Source: Methylobacterium sp. C25
Lineage (GTDB): Bacteria > Pseudomonadota > Alphaproteobacteria > Rhizobiales > Beijerinckiaceae
DNA: 64,000 bases
Direction: 5' to 3'
Assembly (NCBI RefSeq): GCF_021352225.1
Contig: NZ_JAAUVI010000002.1
Coordinates: 1 to 64,000 of the forward strand
This document shows, piece after piece, positions 51,499-57,414 of this stretch. Both the position numbers and the translations under genes were made by a program. The stretch's first letter is position 1; every line of letters starts with the position of its first letter. The notes under the pieces were generated by a model. That model did not search any database. It had not been told where the DNA came from and saw nothing but the letters and a program-made list of their open reading frames with translations.

Positions 51499-51735
51499 AT
51501 GCCACGCTACTATTTCGAGATCCACGATGGCGATTGGAGTGAGCCCGACGAAGAGGGCTCAGATCACCTAACCGACGAGCATGCCGGTCACGAGGCGATC
51601 GAAGCTCTGACACACATTGCCAGAGACAATCTGCCGAGCCGAGACGTCCGGGATTTTACGGCCGACGTTCGCGACGAGAGCGGCAACGTCGTCTTTCATG
51701 GGACGCTTTCGTTCCGAGGTGAGTGGAAACGGTGA
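51499..51735 (+). CDS. DUF6894 protein
   Basis: The 78-residue protein begins MPRYYFEIHDGDWSEPDEEG and has HAGHEAIEALTHIARDNLP and FTADVRDESGNVVFHGTLSF. This is the full DUF6894 pattern, very common in Methylobacterium and Bradyrhizobium genomes; the function is unknown. It is the last rightward gene before the hairpin-rich convergent region. Confidence 0.82.
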   Translation: MPRYYFEIHDGDWSEPDEEGSDHLTDEHAGHEAIEALTHIARDNLPSRDVRDFTADVRDESGNVVFHGTLSFRGEWKR

Positions 51736-51742
51736 GCGCATG

Positions 51743-51771
51743 AAAAAGCCCGCTCGGCGAACCGGGCGGGC
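51743..51771 (-). terminator. Hairpin 1, terminator for leftward transcripts
   Basis: GCCCGCTCGG (51748-51757), loop CGAA, CCGGGCGGGC (51762-51771). On the minus strand the stem is followed by TTTTT, a classical intrinsic terminator. Confidence 0.65.
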
Positions 51772-51829
51772 GAGTGAACCATGTCCTGGGAGGACGACGA
51801 ACCGTAGCAAGTGCTGAGCCAGACGCAAC

Positions 51830-51865
51830 AAAACCCGCCCGTGAAACGCCAGATGGCCGGGCGAG
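51830..51865 (-). terminator. Hairpin 2, weaker terminator-like structure
   Basis: CGCCCG (51836-51841) pairs with CGGGCG (51858-51863), with an inner GCC/GGC. On the minus strand it is followed by TTTT. Confidence 0.45.
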
Positions 51866-51950
51866 CTTTGAAGCCGGGATACGGGCTGAACTGAGACGTT
51901 CCCGAGCGCGGGAGATGGCCACAAATCAAGCTTGGTTCAAGCTGGTAAAG

Positions 51951-51978
51951 AAAGCCCGCCGCGGCGAACCGGGCGGGC
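51951..51978 (-). terminator. Hairpin 3, copy of hairpin 1
   Basis: GCCCGCC (51954-51960) pairs with GGCGGGC (51972-51978) around a CGAA-containing loop; minus strand continues TTTC. It lies 206 bases from hairpin 1. Confidence 0.5.
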
Positions 51979-52037
51979 TAAGGCGTGCGTATCCTGGGAG
52001 GATGGGCAACTCTAGCAAACGTCGCGCCAGGCACAAC

Positions 52038-52070
52038 AAAGCCCGCTCCGGCGAGTTCAGCCGGGCGGGC
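52038..52070 (-). terminator. Hairpin 4, copy of hairpin 2
   Basis: GCCCGCTCCGGC (52041-52052) pairs with GCCGGGCGGGC (52060-52070) with one bulge; minus strand continues TTTG. It lies 205 bases from hairpin 2. Confidence 0.5.
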
Positions 52071-52137
52071 CTTGAAGCCGGGGGCTCACAGGAATGAGAC
52101 GGCCCAGGTGCGGTGAACCGGCGTCGCAAGGCGCAGT

Positions 52138-52386
52138 TCAGTCCGGGTCGCCGCGCGCAGTGACGCAGGGCGCTTTCATGATCTGCTCGGGTGTCTCCGC
52201 GACATACCGATAGGTCTGCGAATTGAACGACAGGTGCGCCTTGGCTCCGTTGTATTCCGAGCCGCGCCGGCCGGTGACGGGCGCCACCACGGTGATGAGA
52301 TCGCGGTTCACGTAGACCTTCATCGGGGCTGCCGGCTGCGGCGATCCGCCGAACAATGCCGTGACAATTAAAAAGCAGCGGGCCAT
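52138..52386 (-). CDS. Small exported phage protein
   Basis: The 82-residue product has a hydrophobic N terminus (ARCFLIVTALFGGSPQPAAP) and a short extracytoplasmic domain (MKVYVNRDLITVVAPVTGRR, LSFNSQTYRYVAETPEQIM). ATG at 52386 puts the signal segment first; an in-frame ATG at 52416 is also possible. It is the last gene of the leftward phage block, separated from the rest by the opposing HNH-type gene. Function unknown. Confidence 0.58.
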   Translation of the reverse strand: MARCFLIVTALFGGSPQPAAPMKVYVNRDLITVVAPVTGRRGSEYNGAKAHLSFNSQTYRYVAETPEQIMKAPCVTARGDPD

Positions 52387-52406
52387 ATATTTACCGTGAG
52401 GTTCGA

Positions 52407-53054
52407 ATGCCAGCATTTATTGACCGAGCGGGCGAACGCTATGGGCGCCTTCTCGTCACGACGTATGTCGGTAGAGTGAATAACAATGCAGTCTGGCGAT
52501 GCGTTTGCGACTGTGGCGCAGAGGTAGAGGCGTCCCGAGCCAATCTAAAGAACGGCAGCACGAAGTCTTGCGGCTGCCTTCGTCGTGAAGTCGCGACGGT
52601 ATATGGCGCAAGCGTTGCCAAGCATCGGATGTCAAAGACTAAGGAATACCGCGCGTGGTGTTCAATGCTGACCCGCTGCAACAATCCGCGAGCAGAAAAC
52701 TATCACCGCTACGGGGGACGAGGCATCGCTGTATGCCATCGCTGGTCCTCGGATTTCGAGGCGTTCTTCGCTGATGTGGGGCCTGCACCGTTCCCGAAAT
52801 CGCAGCTTGATCGGATCGACAACGCCGGAAATTATGAACCCTCAAACTGTAGATGGACAACGGCTCGAATTAATAGCAACAACCGAACTACTAACATGGA
52901 TATCTTGCTCAATGGAAAGGCCCGCACCCTTGCTGATGCACTTGATCTAACCGGTAACGTGGTCGGTTATCATACCGCTTACAGTAGAATACATCTACGC
53001 AGATGGGATGTTGAGAGAGCTCTCGTCACCCCTCGGCTCCAGATACCGCGATAG
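52407..53054 (+). CDS. Free-standing HNH-type homing-endonuclease-like protein
   Basis: The 215-residue protein starts with a Cys4 knuckle (WRCVCDCGAEVEASRANLKN, STKSCGCLRR), then EYRAWCSMLTRCNNPRAENY and HRYGGRGIAVCHRWSSDFEA, and an HNH-like core LDRIDNAGNYEPSNCRWTT with NSNNRTTN. The end (ARTLADALDLTGNVVGYHTA) looks like a DNA-binding NUMOD-type helix pair. This layout is typical of selfish endonuclease genes of phages. It lies on the opposite strand within the leftward gene block and is visibly AT-richer than its flanks, supporting insertion. Confidence 0.82.
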   Translation: MPAFIDRAGERYGRLLVTTYVGRVNNNAVWRCVCDCGAEVEASRANLKNGSTKSCGCLRREVATVYGASVAKHRMSKTKEYRAWCSMLTRCNNPRAENYHRYGGRGIAVCHRWSSDFEAFFADVGPAPFPKSQLDRIDNAGNYEPSNCRWTTARINSNNRTTNMDILLNGKARTLADALDLTGNVVGYHTAYSRIHLRRWDVERALVTPRLQIPR

Positions 53055-53059
53055 CGGCA

Positions 53060-53647
53060 TCAGCCGAACACCCCTGGATAGACGCCAGCCTCGGTGATCC
53101 GATCGATGACAAAGCCAGCGACCATTACGATCAGGATTGCGGCAGCCGCCAGCACGCCGTAGCGCACCCACTTGGCGCGCGGGATGCGCTCATCGCCGAT
53201 CGCCTCGCTCGAGACGAGATGGAAGTACGCGCCAACTGCGCTCAGGTAGAGGCAGTAGGCGATGATCCGGCTGTCGGTCATCCACATCGGCTGGCCGACC
53301 CAGCGCCAGACGATTGACCAGACCCGCTGACCATCCGTGCCGGCCCAATGCGTCGTGATGCCGAGGACGAGCCAGTGCACCTTCAGCATCGGCTTGTGGC
53401 TGACCACCGTGAGGATCGCATCGACGATGAAGGAGATCACCACGCCAGACGCCAACGCCACCAGGGCCGCGTTCAGGCCGGTGATCATCTCCGGCCCGGT
53501 CAGGAAGTAGGCCGCGACGCCAAAGGCTGCGTTCGGCAGCACGAAGAGCTTGAAGATCCGGGGCCAGTTCAGACCCTTGAAGCCATGGAAGCCATTGAGC
53601 GCGCTCAGGCGGATACGCGAGCCGAGCGCCGTGGAAGTAAGCGTCAT
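53060..53647 (-). CDS. Phage membrane protein, 195 residues
   Basis: The product has about five membrane helices (VLPNAAFGVAAYFLTG, TGLNAALVALASGVVISFIV, SRIIAYCLYLSAVGAYFHLV, YGVLAAAAILIVMVAGFVI). The ATG begins on the last base of the upstream stop. The function is unknown. Its position in the cluster with small membrane proteins and the endolysin suggests a link to lysis or superinfection exclusion, by inference only. Confidence 0.65.
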   Translation of the reverse strand: MTLTSTALGSRIRLSALNGFHGFKGLNWPRIFKLFVLPNAAFGVAAYFLTGPEMITGLNAALVALASGVVISFIVDAILTVVSHKPMLKVHWLVLGITTHWAGTDGQRVWSIVWRWVGQPMWMTDSRIIAYCLYLSAVGAYFHLVSSEAIGDERIPRAKWVRYGVLAAAAILIVMVAGFVIDRITEAGVYPGVFG

Positions 53648-53874
53648 CAAAAATCTCGCGCCAGAAGCTGTTCCAGGGTCTCACCGCGGCTGCGCAACCT
53701 GCGCTCGGTGCGCTCACGAAGGCCGGCTTCAATCTCATCCGGGTCTTGGCCGGCGTCGCGCACCAATTCCTCGGACACGTCCCCGGCGCGTTGCTGGGCC
53801 TCGACGTTACGGGTGATCGCCGCGTCGAACTCGCTCGGGTCGTGGGTGTGAGGCGTCGGGAAGAACCACGACAT
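53647..53874 (-). CDS. Phage hypothetical protein, 75 residues
   Basis: MSWFFPTPHTHDPSEFDAA begins a charged helical protein (GLRERTERRLRSRGETLEQL). GGAGG stands 6 bases before ATG 53874, preferred over ATG 53889, which overlaps the preceding stop. Function unknown. Confidence 0.6.
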   Translation of the reverse strand: MSWFFPTPHTHDPSEFDAAITRNVEAQQRAGDVSEELVRDAGQDPDEIEAGLRERTERRLRSRGETLEQLLARDF

Positions 53875-53888
53875 GATCCACCTCCACA

Positions 53889-54296
53889 TCAGGAGCGCTC
53901 CCGAGGCCGGAGCGTCTCCAGGATTGTCCGGGCGTTCGCCAGCGAATGGCGGATCTCCTGCGTGCCCAGCTCGACCTTCCGATTCAGGTCCTCGTTGGTG
54001 TCTCTGACCTCGCCGAAGGCGACCCTGATGCCCTCCATTGCGACGCCGATTTTCTCGGCGGCCGCCGTCGCCGCGTTCTGCGCGGTGATGATTTGCTTCT
54101 GGTCCTCGAGCTTCGACGCCTGGAGTGCCTTGATGTCCTGATACAAGGCACGGATCACGAGGACCGCGCCGAGAAACAGCAGAATGAAGATGATGCAGGT
54201 CGCGCCAAGGACGCCCTGATTGATGTAGACGTCGGCCGCCCCGGTCGCGGCCTTCGCGGCTTCCGCCGCCTGCGCGTGGGCTTCGTCGATCAGCAC
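53889..54296 (-). CDS. Phage membrane protein with coiled-coil tail
   Basis: The 135-residue protein has one membrane helix (GATCIIFILLFLGAVLVIRAL) followed by a long helical, heptad-like tail (DIKALQASKLEDQKQIITAQ, VRDTNEDLNRKVELGTQEIR). Such layout is seen in phage spanin-like or holin-associated proteins. GTG start lies one base after a tiny upstream frame. Role in lysis is inferred from the neighbours. Confidence 0.65.
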   Translation of the reverse strand: MLIDEAHAQAAEAAKAATGAADVYINQGVLGATCIIFILLFLGAVLVIRALYQDIKALQASKLEDQKQIITAQNAATAAAEKIGVAMEGIRVAFGEVRDTNEDLNRKVELGTQEIRHSLANARTILETLRPRERS

Positions 54297-54297
54297 G

Positions 54298-54375
54298 CTA
54301 CTGCCCCGCCGCCGCGATGATGAGCACGGCCGAGATCATGGCCACGATGAGAGCGAGAACCGGGGCGGCTTCCAC
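54298..54375 (-). CDS. 25-residue membrane micropeptide
   Basis: A GTG frame encodes EAAPVLALIVAMISAVLIIA plus a few residues, almost wholly hydrophobic. It starts 1 base after the previous stop and ends 1 base before the next GTG. That packing and composition suggest a real lysis-type micropeptide. There is no independent evidence. Confidence 0.45.
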   Translation of the reverse strand: MEAAPVLALIVAMISAVLIIAAAGQ

Positions 54376-54376
54376 G

Positions 54377-54481
54377 TCAGCCCGGAAAGCTAGGCTGAGG
54401 GGTGCCGAAGAACCAGATCACGAAGGCAATGAGCGCCACTGCTGCGACAGGCCCGGCGATGCAGATTAGGATCTCGCGCAT
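54377..54481 (-). CDS. 34-residue phage membrane protein
   Basis: MREILICIAGPVAAVALIA continues into a single membrane helix ending VIWFFGTPQ. It starts 2 bases after the stop of the upstream gene. It resembles the very small hydrophobic proteins of phage lysis cassettes. Function unknown. Confidence 0.55.
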   Translation of the reverse strand: MREILICIAGPVAAVALIAFVIWFFGTPQPSFPG

Positions 54482-54483
54482 GG

Positions 54484-54921
54484 TCAGCGCTTCGCGATAG
54501 CCGCAGCGCCAGCCCGGACTGCTTGGACGACGGGGGCGACCACGAAGAACGAGAGCAGGATCTTGCCCTGCCAGTCGTCGTAGGGAGCCGGCGGCTTCGG
54601 CACACCCCAAGCGCCGACCACATGCGAGCCGAACGGCGTCCAGAACGGCAGGCTGTCGAGGTAGATGCCTGCCGCGTGCAGCGCGGGCGGGACGGCGATA
54701 AGGTAGACGATCCAAGGGTACGCCGCCTGCGATGCCGCCTTCAGCTTATTGGCTTCGACGGCGGCTTGGAGCGTCGCAAGGTTCTGCTCCTTTTCCGAGG
54801 TCACACCGGCAATGACGATGTCCCGGCCGGATGCGTCACGCTGCTTGAAATAGGCCAGCACCGGCTCGGCAATGCCAGAGCCCAGGAGCTTGACGAGGAA
54901 GCCACCCAGAAGCGCGAGCAT
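54484..54921 (-). CDS. Holin-like phage membrane protein
   Basis: The 145-residue product has an amphipathic N-terminal helix (LALLGGFLVKLLGSGIAEPV), a charged helix with SEKEQNLATLQAAVEANKLK and two membrane helices (WIVYLIAVPPALHAAGIYL, KILLSFFVVAPVVQAVRAG). Proteins of this type (3TM-like phage holin) occur beside endolysin genes. The start shares a base with the stop of the upstream gene. Lysis function is probable but not proven. Confidence 0.68.
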   Translation of the reverse strand: MLALLGGFLVKLLGSGIAEPVLAYFKQRDASGRDIVIAGVTSEKEQNLATLQAAVEANKLKAASQAAYPWIVYLIAVPPALHAAGIYLDSLPFWTPFGSHVVGAWGVPKPPAPYDDWQGKILLSFFVVAPVVQAVRAGAAAIAKR

Positions 54922-55235
54922 CAGCGGCGATCCTCGAACCGGCGTTCATCCCGATCCAGCACGATCGGCTTCGTGCCGACGGCGCGCAGGAGCAGCGTCA
55001 GCACGTTCACGCCGACGATCCAGAGAAGCGCCTGCTGTGGGGTCACCACCGAGCCGATGTTGACCGTCTGGAGGTAGCCGAGGATCAGCAGGACCGTGGA
55101 GGCGAGACCGCTGAGCACGTTCAGCAGAGTCGTTTTCCATGCGGTGCGCAGCGCGGCGGCAGGCTTCACCTTCTCGGTGAGCGCGTCGGACGTGACCGAG
55201 ACAGCCTGGACGGCGGGCTTCGAATCGTCTGCCAT
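54921..55235 (-). CDS. Two-helix phage membrane protein, holin candidate
   Basis: The 104-residue protein starts MADDSKPAVQAVSV and has two membrane helices (TLLNVLSGLASTVLLILGYL and ALLWIVGVNVLTLLLRAVG) with a basic C terminus (DRDERRFEDRR). This is a common class II holin layout. ATG at 55235 shares a base with the preceding stop. It lies between the 54-residue membrane protein and the larger holin-like gene. Confidence 0.68.
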   Translation of the reverse strand: MADDSKPAVQAVSVTSDALTEKVKPAAALRTAWKTTLLNVLSGLASTVLLILGYLQTVNIGSVVTPQQALLWIVGVNVLTLLLRAVGTKPIVLDRDERRFEDRR

Positions 55236-55399
55236 CAGACTGCGAGCCCCGCGACGAACGCTCCGGCGATCAGGCCGAGCGCGATGAGGCTTCCGGTCCG
55301 CGGATGCACCGCGAGCCACGTCCAGATGTAGCGAAGGCCGGACTTGCCGGCGTTGCTCGCGAGCGTGGTGACGTTCGCTTCTGCGCTCTTCAGGTCCAT
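55235..55399 (-). CDS. 54-residue phage membrane protein
   Basis: The product starts MDLKSAEANVTTLASNAGK and has one membrane helix (TGSLIALGLIAGAFVAGLAV). It begins 1 base after the endolysin stop and its stop shares one base with the next ATG. Its position directly after the endolysin suggests a lysis role. Confidence 0.65.
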   Translation of the reverse strand: MDLKSAEANVTTLASNAGKSGLRYIWTWLAVHPRTGSLIALGLIAGAFVAGLAV

Positions 55400-55400
55400 G

Positions 55401-56273
55401 TCAGGAGCTCCAGATGTTGGTGAGCTTGGTGGCGAGCCAGTTTCCGAGCCGCGTGCGGACTGGGCTCGTCGGCGAGGCGATCGGAGGCGGCTGGATCTTC
55501 TCGATCGCTTCGGCCGTCGGGGTCAGGGGCTCGAGCGGAGACACCGAGACCGGCGGCCTAGGCACGCTCGACGCGGCGGCGTTCGCCTTGTGGCCGGCAG
55601 CGATCAGCGCGGCTTTGAAGCTCGCGTAGATGACCGCGATCGAGGCGCCCTCGTTGTCCGGATTGACCATCGCGCGGGCGGCGGTCGGGTTGTCGCGACC
55701 CGGCCCGAAATAGTCGGACAACTTCTTGCCCGTGTACCAGCCCTCGGAGAGGCCGGTGTAGAGCATGGCCGCCGCGATGAACGGGTCCAGCATCAGGGTC
55801 GGCGTCACCTCGAGGTCTTGCGCCCTGGTGAGGTATCCGAGGTCACGCAGCCGGCCCGTGGCGCGGCGCGCATTGTCTCGGCCGGTCGCCTGGACGTCGC
55901 CCATGCCGCGGAAGTCCCAGCCGTCGTTCGGCAGCTTGTTTCCGAGCCGGCCGCCGTAGACCTTGTTAGCGAGGGTCTGCGGATTGCGAACGTAGGGCTG
56001 CGCCGATGCCTCGGTCAGGAACCGGCTGGGCCAGACCTGGCGTATGCGAGCGGCCGTTGAGTAGCTCAGGTTCTCCAAGACGGGCCACATCGCGTGCCCG
56101 GTCTCGTGCTTCGTGGTCGCCAGGCAGTAGGCCAGTGGCGCGGTCTCCATCGCCGGAGGGCAGGCGTCGAGAAGCGCATTGAGGCCGTCGACCTGCCGTT
56201 GCGACAGGCTTCCGCCGAAAGGTGTCTTGCGCACAGCCGCGTAGAAGGCCGCGCGATCCAGGCTCGCAACCAT
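55401..56273 (-). CDS. Phage endolysin, glycoside hydrolase 19-like
   Basis: The 290-residue protein begins ASLDRAAFYAAVRKTPFGGS, has LAYCLATTKHETGHAMWPVL (the Glu in KHETGHAMWP is the likely catalytic acid) and ANKVYGGRLGNKLPNDGWDF with RGMGDVQATGRDN, blocks of GH19-type phage lysins. A proline-rich C-terminal part (about 220-290) carries no clear binding domain. ATG 56273 is chosen since the domain starts there. It opens a run of small membrane-protein genes that probably complete the lysis cassette. Confidence 0.88.
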   Translation of the reverse strand: MVASLDRAAFYAAVRKTPFGGSLSQRQVDGLNALLDACPPAMETAPLAYCLATTKHETGHAMWPVLENLSYSTAARIRQVWPSRFLTEASAQPYVRNPQTLANKVYGGRLGNKLPNDGWDFRGMGDVQATGRDNARRATGRLRDLGYLTRAQDLEVTPTLMLDPFIAAAMLYTGLSEGWYTGKKLSDYFGPGRDNPTAARAMVNPDNEGASIAVIYASFKAALIAAGHKANAAASSVPRPPVSVSPLEPLTPTAEAIEKIQPPPIASPTSPVRTRLGNWLATKLTNIWSS

Positions 56274-56339
56274 GCGTATTCTCGCTCTTGGAACGGAGTT
56301 TGCTCGACGACTTAAGGATTCGAGCTGAGAGGGACTGGG

Positions 56340-56582
56340 TTGACGGAGGACTTTCAAAGAGAGGTGCTGGCGATCATCCAAGCGGACACGCATTCGGCGC
56401 AGTGCCGGAACCTGCCAGATGTCTACACAGCGGTCCGGGACAGCCTCTCCAGCGTCTGTCCTACGCCCCAGCGGATTGAGCTCATCCCCAACCTGAAGGT
56501 CCGAGGCTGCATTCGCGTACGGATCTGCGGTCCCGAGCTCGTCGGTGAATTTGAGGTCGGTCTACGGCGCGGAGGCAAATGA
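56340..56582 (+). CDS. Small phage protein on the opposite strand
   Basis: An 80-residue frame from TTG (GAGGG 7 bases upstream): MTEDFQREVLAIIQADTHS, then VRGCIRVRICGPELVGEFEV. Third codon positions are mostly G or C, as in real genes nearby. It fills an otherwise empty 340-base gap and runs against the leftward genes, like a moron. No family recognised. Confidence 0.5.
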   Translation: MTEDFQREVLAIIQADTHSAQCRNLPDVYTAVRDSLSSVCPTPQRIELIPNLKVRGCIRVRICGPELVGEFEVGLRRGGK

Positions 56583-56612
56583 GCGCTCGGCCTCACCCGG
56601 CCGGCCAGGGTC

Positions 56613-56909
56613 TCAGGCGAGCGTCAGGTTCGCCGTCTGCACCGGAAACTGGATCGTCATGCCCTGATCGTTCACGCCCATCAGCGTGGTAAGCGGGCTG
56701 AACTCGGGATCGCAGAGCATCACGGTGCCGACATCGCCGACCATGAAGGCGCCGGGGATGCCGGTGCGATTCGTGACCCGAACGCGGTCGCCAAGCTTGA
56801 ACGGAGCCGCCACCTGCCGGCGCTCGAACTCGGCATGGACGTGATCAGCAATCGCCTCGGGTGTGTCGAGCGTGGTCTCTTCGACCTTGGTCTGTCTGAG
56901 CGTGAGCAT
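56613..56909 (-). CDS. Phage hypothetical protein, 98 residues
   Basis: The protein contains an SH3-like beta segment: FKLGDRVRVTNRTGIPGAFM and GDVGTVMLCDPEFSPLTTLM. ATG 56909 has GGAG 7 bases upstream; ATG 56912 is one codon earlier. It follows a tail-associated gene and may be a tail accessory protein. Unrecognised otherwise. Confidence 0.65.
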   Translation of the reverse strand: MLTLRQTKVEETTLDTPEAIADHVHAEFERRQVAAPFKLGDRVRVTNRTGIPGAFMVGDVGTVMLCDPEFSPLTTLMGVNDQGMTIQFPVQTANLTLA

Positions 56910-57412
56910 CATACGGCTCCAGGAAGCGGCCACTGGCCGGAAAGATCGCCCTTCGCCACCTGCGCCGCACGCCACAGACTTTCGTCGACGTCGGCGGCGG
57001 TGAAGCCGAAGGCGTCTTTGAGCTGCAGGAGCTGCGCGCACAGAACGTTGTTGGCGTATTCGAGCCGTTCCTTGGCGACCTTGCCCAGCATGGCCTGAGC
57101 CGGCACGCTGGAGGCGACGAGCGCGTTGACCTTCGCCGTCACGTCGTCGATCCGCCCCCAAAGTGTGAGACCGACGCGCCAATCACTGAGGGTCGGATTG
57201 TCTGGCACCGGTTGAGCAGGCGCTTCGAATTCTGCGATTGCGGCGGACCCGGCCTCGACCATCTCCATCAGCGCGTCGTAGGCCGGCAGCCCTTCTGACG
57301 GCGCCGCGAAGCTGATCTGTGCCGGCCCGGCGCTGTTTCCGAGCTGATCCCCTTCCGCGAGATCGACGATGATGGCGGTGTGGCCCGGGTCGGCAAAACG
57401 TGCGTTGATCAT
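56909..57412 (-). CDS. Phage tail-associated hypothetical protein, 167 residues
   Basis: The product starts MINARFADPGHTAIIVDLAE and continues with a helical C-terminal half (VTAKVNALVASSVPAQAMLG, LEYANNVLCAQLLQLKDAFG). It follows the tail fibre gene after 2 bases. Small genes at this place often encode fibre-assembly chaperones or baseplate accessories; here this is only a guess. An upstream open extension lies inside the fibre gene and is rejected. Confidence 0.68.
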   Translation of the reverse strand: MINARFADPGHTAIIVDLAEGDQLGNSAGPAQISFAAPSEGLPAYDALMEMVEAGSAAIAEFEAPAQPVPDNPTLSDWRVGLTLWGRIDDVTAKVNALVASSVPAQAMLGKVAKERLEYANNVLCAQLLQLKDAFGFTAADVDESLWRAAQVAKGDLSGQWPLPGAV

Positions 57413-57414
57413 GG

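Larger units (their letters stand above)
51736..52137. other. Convergent region with a duplicated two-hairpin unit
   Basis: Two copies of a unit of about 205 bases lie in tandem. Each holds a GC-rich hairpin with AAAGCCCGC...GGGCGGGC, a TCCTGGGAGGA box about 25 bases on, and a second hairpin followed by TTGAAGCCGGG. The hairpins are at 51748, 51836, 51954 and 52041. No protein is supported here. The region separates rightward early genes from leftward genes. Confidence 0.7.

Noticed and set aside
51736..52137. CRISPR-like array
   Set aside because: The repeated pieces are hairpins in two long units with unequal spacing (88, 118, 87 bases) and imperfect sequence; no cas genes are nearby.
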